Of a DNA stretch of 64,000 bases, positions 35,623 through 48,479 are shown piece after piece. Location of the stretch: assembly GCA_028751875.1 (NCBI GenBank), contig CM054140.1, positions 14,213,271 through 14,277,270 on the forward strand, read 5' to 3'. A program made the position numbers and the translations under genes. This stretch comes from Rapana venosa. Taxonomy: Eukaryota > Mollusca > Gastropoda > Neogastropoda > Muricidae. Below the pieces are notes generated by a model. The model was given only the letters and a program-made list of their open reading frames with translations, was not told the DNA's origin and did not search any database. The stretch's first letter is position 1; every line of letters begins with the position of its first letter.

Positions 35623-36362
35623 ACAACAACAGCAATTTAAACAACAATAACAACAATAACACAAACATATCCAACAACAACGACGACGATCATAAAAGAA
35701 AGAAAACCACAACGCAAAGCATAAAAAGAAAACTGATTGATGACAGTAGCAAAACTAGGAGCCATAATATGAAAAACAAGCGACCAGAAAAACAAACAAA
35801 CAGCGAAAGATCAATAATGAAGGCAATAGCACAAACCGACACACGCAGCAAAGCAAACAAAAAAACAGAAATAGAAAAATATTACTACTAAGAAAGGCTA
35901 GGACACGAATACCTTACGCAAAACAAAATAAAACAAGATTCAAAATCAGAGCGCAAAAAATGGTTGAAGAAAAATGAGAGAAGACAAACTTGCTCAAAGT
36001 TTTATATTTACTCACAACGAAAAATGTATATAATAAGAACCTAGTCAGAGGAAATTGAAATTTAAAAAACAAAAAAAAATGTTTTTCGTGCCTGAGCAGA
36101 CACATGGGGAGATATTGCCACATGCCTGCCTTCAGAACAAGGGTAGGAGCCAGTGGTTTTTATTTCGTCCGTTGTTACAGTTATCGATGTGTCTGACCTG
36201 CCAGATGCCTCGCCCAGACCTGACCCTTACACATGACGTGGTGCAGAAGAAGAAGCTACTAAGGCGGAAGAAGGCAGTACAGCCAGCAGAAAAGCAGACA
36301 TCCAACAAACACAGCAGACTGTACAGGCAGAGGTATCGGAAAACAAAAACATGAGGACCAAT

Positions 36363-36454
36363 AAAGAAGCAAAGTTTACCCTGCAGAGAAAGTGGTATTA
36401 GATGGCCCAAAGAAGCAAAGTTTACCCTGCAGAGAAAGTAGTATTAGATGGCCG
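36363..36454 (+). repeat. 46-bp tandem duplication
   Basis: AAAGAAGCAAAGTTTACCCT to TATTAGATGGCC occurs twice back to back with one substitution (GTGG to GTAG). It lies inside unit 2 of array R and is a very recent duplication. Confidence 0.9.
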
Positions 36455-38694
36455 AGTAGGCTGCGAATTTAGGAAGTACTGAGATAACCCGTAGCAGCTA
36501 AAAGATTGAAAACCTTTGGTTTCTATTTTACCTTGTATCTACACATGTCATGTTTAGAAAGATTAGCAAAGAAAGAAAACTAGTAGAATCAGACAAGAAC
36601 AGGAAGAAAATAGATTGATTAAAAGTTTGAACAACACGAAACACAGACCCAAAATTTGTTGTTTTTTTAATTTAATGGGGGGAGGAGAATTTACAACAAA
36701 AACACTAATTCTGAGAGAGACGCTTTGACCATGCTTTGACCAATTTATTGTCATTGCCCAATGTGGCCTATTGACAAGGGGGGTTATACACGACTTTCTT
36801 TTGTAAATACAAATAAATACAAGAAAAACAACATGATGCATTAACGTAATGAAAACAAAAAAACAAACAAACTCAAAAGAGCTCTCTATAAACGGATACG
36901 ACCTTAAGCTCTGACATGAACTCAGTTTCAAACTGAACACAAAGTAATAGCAAGGATGAACAACAGGAACCAATAAGCAATGACTAAGATAATAAAAAGA
37001 ACATTCTAGAATGCTATATTAGACCATCCAATGAAATTGTATGTGAAATTTTCAATAAATATTCTTGCTGGAGATTACAGCCTAATTATAAATGTTTCTT
37101 TAGGTGTGTGACAAAATGCTGGAGTTTACATATTAATATAATTTTACTTTAGTTTAGTCACAAATGTTAAACTAATTGGAACTTAGCTGTAATTGTCGTA
37201 ATTTCAGTGCTTCAGCAATAAACTTTGCAACCGATTTGATCACAACATCATCATCAGACGATAAGATAGAAAAAATATCTAGCCTTCCGAAAGCTTCTAG
37301 ATTGAGAACACCACAGTTTTCACGCAGAGAGAGAGAGAATAAAACGAACGTTTAAAGTAAACAAAAAAAACAGAAAGAAGAAACAGACCCGAACCACAAC
37401 GTGAAGACCCAGTGAAACAGAAATGTTGCGCAGAGTTTAAAATGAGACAGAAATATTGAAAGAAACATAACAGGAGAAGAAAAATACGTTCTCAATTTCT
37501 TAAAAACACAGCAAAAAAACTAGTAGCTCTTCATGGGATATTAAACAATGTTGTTTTTGTTTTTAATAAAAACCGCTTGCCCGAATATGCAGGCAAATGG
37601 CGTGATGTTGCCACATGCCTGCCTTCACAGCTAACGTAGTAGCCAGTGTTTTGTGTCCGTTGTTACAGGTATCGATGTGTCTGACCTCCCAGATGCCTCA
37701 TCCAGACCTGACCCCTATACATGACGTGTCCCAGAACGAAAGGTAAGCAAGGCGGGAAAAGGAAGTACAACTAGTAGTAAAACCACCCTCCACAGAAACA
37801 AAGCAGACTGTGATTAGACACAAAAACAAGTAAGCCAAGAGATGAACAACTTGGACAATCCCGGAGAGAAAGGAATATTATGTGATTTGTCCTTTGTAAA
37901 ATACTAGGAATATCCAGAACAGCTTGATACCGTTTCAACGGAGGGAGGCAGCACAGCGAGCAGAAAACCAGCCGCCACACACACAACCATAGCATAGTGT
38001 ATAGGCCACTAGTAGGAAAAGAAAAGTAAAACAAGAGAAACATAATGGAAAAAATTGAATTTACGTTCCGAGAGGATGGGATACGAAGTAGCTTTGTGCA
38101 TTGTTCTGGGGGGTTATTGTTGCTGATGTTGTGTTGTGTTGTGTATCCATAGCAGCAGAAGTACTGAAAACACCTTTTGTTTATATCTGTAAACGTGCTT
38201 ATGCACAGACTATTCAGAATCATAAACTAGCAAGAAGACAAAAATAAAAGAGTAAACAGAATGAGATTTTCTTTTTTTTTAAACATATAATCCAGCAACT
38301 GATAATGATGAACTCTGGAAGGAATGTCAACATTTCCGTTCTCATCACAATGTTCATACATGCAAGTCTGAAGTAGGGAGCAGAACAACAAAAAAGGAAC
38401 AGAAAAGAACATGCGCCACTTACTGTAATGACAGGTGGTAGAGTCCACTAGTTGTTGTCTTGGTGAGTGCTCTCATTATCGTAGACATGACTTGTTTCTT
38501 TCCCTGATGGTGCTTTTCACACGTTGCAGTAATCCCATAGATGGTCCGTCTACGGCACCAAATAAAAAAAGACACTGCTTGATAAGTGGACATGTTATAC
38601 GGTTATTGGCCTAACTTCATGTTTGTCCGCTTAACTAAGTGGTGACATGACACAGTAAATAAGATAGTTTATTTACAATACATGTTTCGTTCCT

Positions 38695-38795
38695 CGGTCA
38701 GAGCTCTGAGATTCACCAATAGTGAGATCCTGTGCGTGCAACCGTTAACCCAGCATTAAGGTAACCGCATTCCGACATTAGGATGATGTCTAAAC
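38695..38795 (+). repeat. Dispersed repeat E, copy 3
   Basis: AGAGCTCTGAGATTCACCAAT, GTGCGTGCAACCGTTAACCC and TTAAGGTAACCGCATTCCGAC. Confidence 0.7.
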
Positions 38796-38834
38796 ACGAC
38801 ATCATGTGCATGCGGGCTTGGTTTGGGTTTATTT

Positions 38835-39076
38835 TTTATAATTCATCCGTTCCTATTGACACGTAACAGCCTACCACTCCGAAAGGCGGAAGGAGTTGTA
38901 ACCTGTTCGCAAAGTGTGTTGCGTGCACTTTGTACACAATACCTCGGTTTATATTCTCATCCAAAGGACTTTTGGGAGAATACAGTAGGTACTCCAACGG
39001 GCGTCTGGTTGGTGGCTCGAACCTGCACCATCAGATTGAAAGTTCTACACTCTTAGCACTTGGCTATCCTGCCCTC
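38835..39076 (-). mobile_element. SINE family A, minus strand, with head
   Basis: On the minus strand the head GGATAGCCAAGTGCTAAGAG and a B-box-like GCAGGTTCGAGCCACC are followed by TTGGAGTACCTACTG, CCAAAAGTCCTTTGGATGAG and ATATAAACCGAGGTATTGTG. The 3' hairpin-like end is missing. It is separated by 40 bases from repeat E. Confidence 0.8.
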
Positions 39077-39079
39077 AGT

Positions 39080-39934
39080 TTGTATGTCTTCAGAAAAAAA
39101 AACTGCACGTGAGCAAAAAAACAATAATTCGATCAGATGGGGAGATCAGCTAAAGAACAAGGTCACAAAATCTGAGACAGACCAACAGACAAAGAGACAG
39201 GAAGAGAATGAGCAGAGACAGAATAAACAGAAAATAAACAGAAATAGAATGAACAGACAAAGTAAAAAGAGAATGATCAGAGATATAGATACTGAGACAG
39301 GGGCTCCTAGGAATTGGTGATGGTGTCCTAGGAATTTCTCGTGTATATGTGTGTGCGTGCATGTGTGTGTGCGTGCATGTGTGCATGCGAACGTATGTGC
39401 GTGAGTGCGTGCGTGTCTGTGTGTGTGAAAACATAACCCATAATACTGACTAGAGGAGCATTTCATTTTGGCTTTATAAAAAATAAATCAAGCAAATATC
39501 AACTTCAAAGCTACACAAGTGAAAACACCTTATGGTCACGGGCACACTACGGAATACACTACAGAGACTGTGATGCTGCACAACTCTCGTAGCTTGTAAC
39601 TAGTAGTAATAAGGATTAATTTCAAGACGTAGTACTTTACTCATATATAATGCATAACTATTTCAGTGTTTGCAATGCTAGCATTTCTGCCGAATTTTGT
39701 CAGAAAATGTAAGCGAGAATTCATATATCTATATAATGCACACTTAAGCAGCTTCAAAATTTCTTATATTATTCTAAAATGACAAGAAATAAGCCTCCTT
39801 TGCGGCTTGTTCGTAAACTCTGTACACTCGTTTATACACTCGCTCGCAAGCACGCATGCACACACAAACACATGATACATACGCGCGTGCGTACACGTTC
39901 CCCATACTCATGAATGCACTCTATCACACTCACT
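39080..39934. other. CAGA-like purine stretch, GT array and AT-rich DNA
   Basis: 39170-39300 is a degenerate CAGA-rich stretch and 39346-39426 a degenerate GTGC array. The remainder is AT-rich with no gene seen. Confidence 0.6.
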
Positions 39935-40084
39935 CACACACACATACACACATATACACACACCACAAACTCTCTCTCTCTAACTCTCTCGCTCACACAC
40001 ACACGCGCGCGCGCACACGTATACACACCCACCAAACGCGCGCGCGCGCGCGCGCAACACACACACACACACACACACACACAC
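39935..40084. repeat. CA/CG alternating array
   Basis: CA runs with CGCGCGCG segments at 40003-40014 and 40037-40054, ending exactly at the truncated SINE. Confidence 0.95.
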
Positions 40085-40355
40085 ATCCCGTTCAAGGGGA
40101 TATTTTCCTCTGGAGTTAACATCAGTGCAGACTCCACTCTCCCCAAAAGTCCTTCGGATGACACTATAAACCGAGGCCCCGTGTGCGAACGCACGCAGAA
40201 CATCTTGCGCATACGTTGAATCCTGTTCCACTTTTTAAGAGTAGGCCATTGTGTGCCGGTGGGAACGGATGACAAAATTCACAAAACCGCATACATACGG
40301 GGAATGGATGTAAAAAATTCATAAGTGCTTATTCCATTATCCTCGATATAAAAAA

Positions 40356-40389
<34 letters not shown>

Positions 40390-40390
40390 T
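40085..40390 (+). mobile_element. SINE family A, headless, abutting CA array
   Basis: Begins at CCCGTTCAAGGGGATATTTT, immediately after where the B-box would be, and runs through the full body to ATTCATAAGTGCTTATTCC and a tail of about 12 ATA units. The tRNA-like head is replaced by the CA array, so truncation occurred at or into the microsatellite. Confidence 0.88.
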
Positions 40391-40884
40391 ATTATGAATA
40401 GACATACATATGGAGTGAAGATTTAAGAAGAAAAAAACAGCGACATAAAAGGCAGCAATTGCAACTGAAATTATCGCAATACACGCTAACAACAAAAGTG
40501 GATTCACCATTACCTGTAACACTGTCAACAGCAACAGCAACAACAACAAGGACGACGACTACGACTACGAATATGACACAACAATAGCAACTACATAAAA
40601 GGTACGCCTGAAGGTACTTTAGCCAGAGGACATATTAACAACATTCCCTGCTTTTGAGTGCCATGAACAGATCAGTATTGTTGCGTACGTGACCATGGTT
40701 TGCTAATTCGAAAAATTATAACCCAGACCATCAACCAGGATGTAGGATTATTCAAATTAAACCAGAGACCTTTCACTATCCAAATAGTTGCAATAACCAT
40801 AAAACCACCGAAGTAATCAAGTCGATGAACACAAAAAAACAAACCAACTTTCAAACATACTTCATTTTAAAAAGCTTGCTTATA

Positions 40885-40975
40885 TAGGCATAATTTGTTG
40901 GCAAGATATAGCGCAATGTAAATTCCATTTATTATTATTTATTATTATTGTCATCATTATTATTGAAATATACGA
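40885..40975 (+). mobile_element. Orphan LINE-type 3' tail
   Basis: GGCAAGATATAGCGCAATGT, AAATTCCATTTATTATTATT and more ATT units, with no adjacent coding remnant. Confidence 0.65.
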
Positions 40976-41285
40976 TATAACTGTTCCATTAACAAAACAC
41001 AAACTTTGCCCTAGTATTAAGACCATATTTCGGCATAATTCTACAATAACAACCAAGATATAGGAGAGAGATGGTCGATCATAGCATAACGGAAAATGAC
41101 CGTGACAGTGATGGCGGACAGAAACAGCGAAGTAGGCTTAAAGGAAAGAGGAGAGACTGACAGACGGAAGCAGGAAAACTCGCAGATAGGCAGACAAAGA
41201 GAACGAACGAGCGAATTGTTATTTCTTGAGGGGGATAGAATACGCTTAACAGCTTTTTCCGCTCAGCCCTTTAATAAGAAGAATG

Positions 41286-41350
41286 TGGTGGTGGTGGTGG
41301 TGGTGGTGGTGGTGGTGGTGGTGGTGGTGGTGGTGGTGGTGACGACGACA

Positions 41351-41396
<46 letters not shown>

Positions 41397-41400
41397 CGAT
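41286..41400 (+). repeat. GTG then GAT trinucleotide arrays
   Basis: About 19 GTG units and then about 16 GAT units. They directly abut the 3' end of the minus-strand LINE, so the GAT array is probably an expanded retrotransposon tail. Confidence 0.95.
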
Positions 41401-42598
41401 AAATGCAATTTATATAGCGCTGTATCTTGCACAGACAAATCAAAGCGCTTGCACTCAACCCATTCTTACACAGTCATGCAACCAATAGCAAGTAATAGTT
41501 CTAACAAGTCCAAATGCACTAACACACACACACACACACACACACAACACACACACACACATACATACATACACACACACACACACGCGCGTGCGCGCGC
41601 GCGCGGTCATACACTTTGGCAGGGTGATGGAATTTTTAGCTGTTCAAAAGCAGGGATAGCTATGAAATGAAACAGGAGAGGAAATTCTTAGGTTTGAAAC
41701 AAATATGTCTTGAGGCCAGATTTAAAAGTGTCACAAGAAGGTATTTAGCGAAGAGAGATAGGGAGGCCATTCCAAATCGATGGACCACAAACAGAGAAAG
41801 AGCGACGGCCAACAGTGGACTGGCTGAATCTAGGTGTTTGTAAGCACAAGGAATCTGCAGCAGAGCGAAGGGAACGAGAAGGGGTGTACAGGTGGAGACA
41901 TTCACAGAGGTAGGAGGGTGCTGTTTTGTGGAGACATTTGTAACAGAGAGTACTGATCTTATAGTTTATTCTTTGTGGCACAGGCAGCCAGTGGAGATCG
42001 CAAGAGAGGGGTAATGTGCTCAGATTTTTTCTTTCTGAGGACTAGTCGAGCTGCAGAGTTTTGAATACGTTGAAGGGAGTGGATAGATGATGCTGGCAGA
42101 CCAGACAAAAGAGAATTGCAATAGTCAAGACGTGAAAGAATGAGAGATGCCACGAGTTTGGATGTTGCGTCTGTGGACAGGTACTTTCGAATTGCACTAA
42201 TACGCCGTAATTGATAGTAGCACGACTGGCAGGTCTGGGTGATGAATTTTTGCATAGAGAGTGTGTTGTCAATAATGACCCCTAAATACTTTACAGCAGT
42301 GGATAGAGGGAATGATGCATTACCGATTTCTATAGAAGCTGTTGCAATGGAAGAGAGTTTGTTTTTGGTCCCTACAAGCATGGTTTCAGTTTTATCAGCG
42401 TTTAGTTGTAACTTGTCTATCATCCAGTTTTGGATATCTTGAAATCAGTAGGCCATATTTATTAAGAGAGAAGGCAGATTTTCAGGAGTGTAACTGCTTA
42501 GAATCTGAGAGTCATCTGCATAAAAGTGATGATTGATATGATGACGGTTAATTATATGTGGCAGTGGAGCAGTGTAGAGAGTGAAAAGAACAGGGCCC
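41395..42598 (-). mobile_element. 5'-truncated LINE (second family), minus strand
   Basis: Starts in the reverse transcriptase at GPVLFTLYTAPL (about 42597) and ends in the conserved tail CAAGATACAGCGCTATATAA at about 41425 plus GAT units. The 3' UTR holds a CA/GT and CG array (41521-41607), as in the plus-strand copy at 23.6-25.5 kb. By eye the proteins are about 85-90% identical. Confidence 0.9.
41680..42598 (-). pseudogene. Reverse transcriptase fragment, frameshifted
   Basis: Retains HHFYADDSQI (YADD at 42511-42522), then a stop within the frame after LLINMAY, KLQLNADKTETMLVGTKNKL, VKYLGVIIDNTLSM, LSRLDYCNSLLSGLPASS and RIQNSAARLVLRKKK. Two bases are missing in the codons for the RSLHWLPV equivalent near 42000, moving the rest (INYKISTLCYKCLHKTAP and GPSIWNGLPISL) to another frame. 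The fingers domain and first catalytic Asp are lost by 5' truncation. Confidence 0.9.
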
Positions 42599-42599
42599 A

Positions 42600-43300
<701 letters not shown>

Positions 43301-43731
43301 TGGGGCGTGTAATAATAGGTACTTTGGTATGAATGCGGGTGTGTCTAAATCACCATGTAGTGAATAGACATTAAACAAAACAAAACAAACAAAAACAAAA
43401 CACAGCAACAACAATATTTTTTAAAAACAGAAAGGGAAAGATGAAAAGACAAACAGATAAGACAGACACAGACAGACAGAGATGAAGACAGGAGAACATC
43501 GTGAAAATCGCGGTGAGGGAGGGGGTGTAGGAGGGGGGGGTGGAGTGGAGAGTGCTATGGTAAAAATACTGACATTTGCACAGGGAAAGGAGTTTACCCC
43601 GGAAAGTGTCCAGACTCTCAAGTCATGGAGAGTTGATGAGGTGGATACGACACTTACTACACTTGCTTGAATTCTGTTATTGGAGTATGTTACTTCCCTC
43701 GTTCCCTTCTCTACCTACCTCTCTGTCCCTG

Positions 43732-43741
43732 TGTGTGTGTG

Positions 43742-43821
<80 letters not shown>

Positions 43822-43865
43822 TGTGTGTGTGTGTGTGTGCGTGCGTGCGTGTGCGTATGTGTGTA
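43732..43865. repeat. GT and GCGT arrays
   Basis: GT, then about 17 GCGT (TGCG) units, then GT. Confidence 0.97.
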
Positions 43866-43875
43866 CGGGGTGTAT

Positions 43876-43955
43876 GTGACAATGACAATGACAAATTCTT
43901 TTATTTCGAGGATAATGAATAAGCACCCATGTGCTTTTTTTACATCCAGTCCCCT
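43876..43955 (-). mobile_element. SINE family A 3' fragment with TTGTCA tail, minus strand
   Basis: Minus strand: GGGGACTGGATGTAAAAAAA, GCACATGGGTGCTTATTC, CCTCGAAATAAAAGAATTTG and TCATTGTCATTGTCA, with the tail next to the GT/CA array. Confidence 0.8.
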
Positions 43956-44014
43956 TATTTGTGTGTCTGTGTGCGTCTGTATGAAACTTTAAGATAATAA
44001 GTAGTTGATGATGA

Positions 44015-44019
<5 letters not shown>

Positions 44020-44089
<70 letters not shown>

Positions 44090-44093
44090 CTCT
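44020..44093. repeat. CT microsatellite
   Basis: CT with single CTCC and CCCC interruptions. Confidence 0.97.
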
Positions 44094-44305
44094 CCATAAA
44101 CTTACAGATACGTAAGTTTACCTTTTCACAAAGTCAGAAATATGTGAATGGCTTCACCGTTCCTTTAACTCAAGGTTAGTTATTGGAAACATCACGAACC
44201 GTAACGTTTTCCGAGAGAAATGGTCGGTTATAGATAAAGGACATCTGATATACTCGTCTCCTGTCTTTAAAATAAACAAAAACATCATCGCCATCATCAC
44301 CATCA

Positions 44306-44308
<3 letters not shown>

Positions 44309-44356
<48 letters not shown>
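44309..44356. repeat. CT microsatellite upstream of RTE fragment
   Basis: Pure CT, 48 bases before the first recognisable RTE codons. Confidence 0.97.
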
Positions 44357-44360
<4 letters not shown>

Positions 44361-44399
44361 TGTATGTGTATTTTTAATATCATAATAATTATACTCTCT

Positions 44400-45468
44400 G
44401 ATAACGGCTTTGTGGGCAACCATGAATTTGTACAGCATCAATGCAAACCTGATCAGAGTCATCAAACAGCTGTACAGCGAGGCCACCAGTGCAGTGTACT
44501 ACAACAACAACATTGGAGAATGGTTTCGAACAACAGTTGGAGTAAGGCAGGGCTGTCTACTCTCACCCACTCTTTTCAACATCTTCCTTGAGAGAATCAT
44601 GGCTGATGCACTGGAACATCATGAAGGATCAGTCAGCATTGGTGGCAGAACGATCACAAACCTCCGCTTCGCAGATGACATTGATGGAATAGCAGGATCA
44701 GAAAAAGAGCTTGCCAGCCTAACAGAACACCTGAATAAGGCCTCCAAAACATACGGCATGGAAATCAGTGCAGAGAAGACCAAACTGATGACTAATAACA
44801 CCAACGGCATTAGCACTGATATCAGGGTTAATGACCAGAAGCTGGAAATAGTTCAAAGCTTCAAGTACCTGGGAGCCATTGTATCAGACCAGGGATCCAA
44901 GCCAGAAGTAGTATGCAGGACTGAACAGACAATAACAGCACTGTCAAAACTAAACACCATCTGGAGAGATTAAAATATCTCACTTATCTCCAAGATCAGA
45001 CTAATGCGCTCCCTTGTCATATCCATATTTCTGTATGCCTGTGAATCATGGACCCTGACTGCAGATTTGGAGAGAAGAGTACAGGCGGTGGAGATGAGAT
45101 GCTTTCGGAGACTCCTTGGCATCTCCTACAAAGACCACATAAGCAACGAAAGCGTGCATAACAGAATCCAGCAAACCATTGGACCCTATGAGAACCTTCT
45201 AACGATAGTGAAAAAGCGTAAACTTAAATGGTATGGGCATGTCACAAGATCCAAAGGACTTGCAAAGACAGTTTTACAAGGCACTGTCCAAGGAGGAAGA
45301 AGAAGAGGCAGACCAAGGAAGAGCTGGGAGGATAACATCAGCGAATGGACAGGCCTAGAACTCAACAAAACCCTGAGAAAGGCAGAACAGAGAGAGGAAT
45401 GGAGGGAACTGGTTGTTGAGTCTTTGAGGGTGCCCCCACGGTCGTCAGACTACGGGACAGATAGATAG
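44400..45468 (+). pseudogene. RTE reverse transcriptase, one in-frame stop
   Basis: The frame reads TALWATMNLY at the start, then TVGVRQGCLLSPTLFNIFLE, NLRFADDIDGIAGSEKEL (catalytic FADD), KLEIVQSFKYLGAIVSDQG, a break at TAA 44971-44973, then SIFLYACESWTLTADLERRV, MRCFRRLLGISYKDHIS, KLKWYGHVTRS and a basic GGRRRGRPRKSWEDNISEWT ending. This order is characteristic of the RTE clade. The part upstream of the first palm motif and the endonuclease are missing. One nonsense change and no frameshift over about 1.07 kb suggest a fairly recent insertion. Confidence 0.9.
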
Positions 45469-45483
45469 ATAGATAGATAGATA
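44400..45483 (+). mobile_element. 5'-truncated RTE-clade LINE
   Basis: The 3' two-thirds of an RTE-type reverse transcriptase followed at once by an ATAG tail (45461-45483). Very short 3' UTRs and simple-repeat tails are known for RTE elements. A second, much shorter RTE end is at 18.16 kb. Confidence 0.9.
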
Positions 45484-45545
45484 ACGGCGAGGGCTGGATG
45501 TTTAAAAAATCCACGTTGCTGTTCATCAAATCCTCGATATAAGGA
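45484..45545 (+). mobile_element. Worn SINE family A 3' tail
   Basis: GAGGGCTGGATGTTTAAAAA, AAATCCTCGATATAAGGAAT and TTTGCCTTTCC resemble the SINE A 3' end with the middle replaced. Low-confidence match. Confidence 0.4.
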
Positions 45546-45835
45546 ATTTTGCCTTTCCTTGCTTTGCCTAGCCTTAGCTTGTCTTGCTTTCCTTAGCTTT
45601 GTGCTGCCTTAACCCCCACCCCTCCCCTTCCCCACCCCACCCCACCCCACCCCTCTCCTTTTCCAACTATCTTCTCTCACCACGACTGGAGACCAGTCTG
45701 AGTCAATAAATGGCGCCACTGTGACAGGCTTGCTCTGAAAGTAGTGCGGGGGGAAAAAGAACTTGAGAGCCTGTCTCAGTTTCGAGTATAATCTCTGGAT
45801 GTAAGTGTTTTGCTGTCTTTGTCTAGAGCTAAGCG

Positions 45836-45860
45836 TGTGTGTGTTTGCGCGCGTGCGTGA

Positions 45861-45941
<81 letters not shown>

Positions 45942-46031
45942 GTGCGTGTGTGTGTGTGTGTGCGTGTGTGTATGTACATTCGTGTGTGCGTTTGTGCGTG
46001 TGTGTTCGCATGCATGCGTGTGTGTGTGTGT

Positions 46032-46107
<76 letters not shown>
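45836..46107. repeat. Long GT array in two blocks
   Basis: GT blocks at about 45860-45960 and 46016-46107 separated by GTGC/GTAC words, 270 bases in all. All long frames across it are Cys-Val or His-Thr artefacts. Confidence 0.97.
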
Positions 46108-46109
<2 letters not shown>

Positions 46110-46111
<2 letters not shown>

Positions 46112-46690
46112 TCAGTACTAGTATGCGCATGTGTGTATGCATATCTCATTATGCACGTGCATGCACCTGCCAAGCCTCTACGCTGAAGCGCAACCTTTAC
46201 CAGGAAAGATGCCAGGGAAATGGGCTCAGAGGCTATGTAAAGAACAGCTGAGATAGGCAGACACCAAGACTAACATCCTTTCACCAACTTCGGCAACTTT
46301 ACACCAACGTCAGATGGTTTACCCTGCTCTTCCCAGGATCACATCAGGAAGTGGAAGAGGCGGATAATGATTCTGAGGCACCCCGTGTTCTCTAAGCAAT
46401 TTGCTTAGGCCTCCTGTACAGTGGACAGCAAGGACGCTCTGTCTTCGTCTTGAGTGTCGCTGAAGATCGTGACAGTTTTAATGGCAAGAAGAAGCAAGAT
46501 GTCCTAACATGGTGTCTGAAACCAAAGTGTATATTATACTAAAAGAAACAACATCCTACGAAGAAAAAATTGGGGCTAGTTGTATTGTGTTGTGTTGTGC
46601 TGTATTGTATGTATTGTAAACTACTCTTAGCCATGGTTGATTTCTCTGCATTATTATTCTTAACTCATTTTTTTCCTGTGTGAATATGTA
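46110..46690. other. Unique sequence, no gene seen
   Basis: Moderate GC and no clear exon. A short palindrome TAAGCAATTTGCTTA lies near 46395. Confidence 0.4.
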
Positions 46691-46695
46691 CTTGG

Positions 46696-46876
46696 TTTTT
46701 GCCAGGGACAATACTCATCTTGCCGTGGGTTCTTTTTATGTGCACTAAGTTTGCGTTGCACACTGGACCTCGGTTAATCATCTCATCTGAAATACTAGCA
46801 TCCACTCCCCTGTTCGAACCTGCAACTTCTCGTTCTTTAGACAGGTGTGTTACCTCTAGACCACCGATCCACGTGT
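46696..46876 (-). mobile_element. SINE family B, minus strand, 3'-truncated
   Basis: Minus strand: GGATCGGTGGTCTAGAGGTAA (A-box), GCAGGTTCGAACAGGGG (B-box), GATTAACCGAGGTCC, a GTGCACATAAAAAGAACC line and GGCAAGATGAGTATTGTCCC. It matches 62028-62320. Confidence 0.82.
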
Positions 46877-46879
46877 TCC

Positions 46880-47757
<878 letters not shown>

Positions 47758-48107
47758 AGGAGGAAGGTGGCAGGATGGTTAAGATGTTCGCCTGCCAACA
47801 AGTCAACCGTGAGGTTGTGGGTTCGCTTCCCAGCCTCGCCCTTTCTTCCCAGTTTGACGAAAAAATTGAACTGAATCTCAAAGTCCTTCGGATGAGACTA
47901 TAAACCGAGGCCCCGTGTTCGAACGCATGCAGAACATCTTGCGCACACGTTAAATCCTGTTCCGCTTTTCAAAAGAGTAGGCCATTGTGTGCCGGTGGGA
48001 ACAGATGACAAAATTTAAAAAACCGCATACACACGGGGTCTGGATGTAAAAAAAGCACACGAGTGCTTATTCTATTATCCTCGATATAAAAGATTAAATA
48101 AATAAAT
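47758..48107 (+). mobile_element. SINE with alternative tRNA head on family A body
   Basis: The head GGTGGCAGGATGGTTAAGAT carries an A-box and TTGTGGGTTCGCTTCCC a B-box. A linker not found in other copies follows (CTCGCCCTTTCTTCCCAGTT). The standard body then starts abruptly at AAAGTCCTTCGGATGAGACT and runs to AAATAAATAAATAAA. It is flanked by ATCT units on both sides, so it inserted into an ATCT array. Confidence 0.88.
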
Positions 48108-48160
48108 AAATATCTATCTATCTTCTGTTCTCTTCTGTCTCTGCCTGTCTGCCTATCTGT

Positions 48161-48220
<60 letters not shown>

Positions 48221-48221
48221 T

Positions 48222-48291
<70 letters not shown>

Positions 48292-48296
48292 CTGTG
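48161..48296. repeat. CT microsatellite
   Basis: CT with CTCC, CTTCT and TTTCTTTC interruptions. Confidence 0.97.
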
Positions 48297-48479
48297 ACAT
48301 TAAACAAACACTGTTTGTTACGGTTTCCACGCCAGACATTTCGCGCTGAGATCGATTTGTTCTTTCGCGATACATGCTTGATGAGCTGCACAGCTTAAAA
48401 GCAATAAAATGTGTTCATTATTCATTGTTCTTACTTAGACACTGGCCCGTCTGTGTCAGTGAGGACTCCAGTGGTGACT

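Larger units (their letters stand above)
34820..38060. repeat. Tandem array R, three units of 1.1-1.5 kb
   Basis: Three unit starts (GATTCAAAATGAAACCC at 34828, GATTCAAAATCAGAGCGC at 35938 and a GTTTAAAATGAGACAG line at 37436) each precede the same core about 175 bases later. The core reads ATTGCCACATGCCT, TCCGTTGTTACAGTTATCGATG, TCTGACCTCCCAGATG and CATGACGTGTCCCAG (35005, 36104 and 37596). A downstream block (GGCAG, CAGAAAA, AAAAGAAAAGTAA) recurs and appears a fourth time at 37945-38050. Unit lengths are about 1110 and 1500 bases, the difference coming from GAA arrays and insertions. No recognisable protein is encoded. Confidence 0.75.

Noticed and set aside
35083..35712. 209-codon minus-strand open frame and its plus-strand shadows
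   Set aside because: The largest part is a translation of GAA/GGA DNA, and the rest lies in tandem array R where units do not preserve the frame.
45609..46251. Cys-rich or His-Thr-rich frames resembling small secreted Cys-rich peptides
   Set aside because: They are translations of the GT array in different frames; no signal peptide, propeptide or cysteine framework exists.
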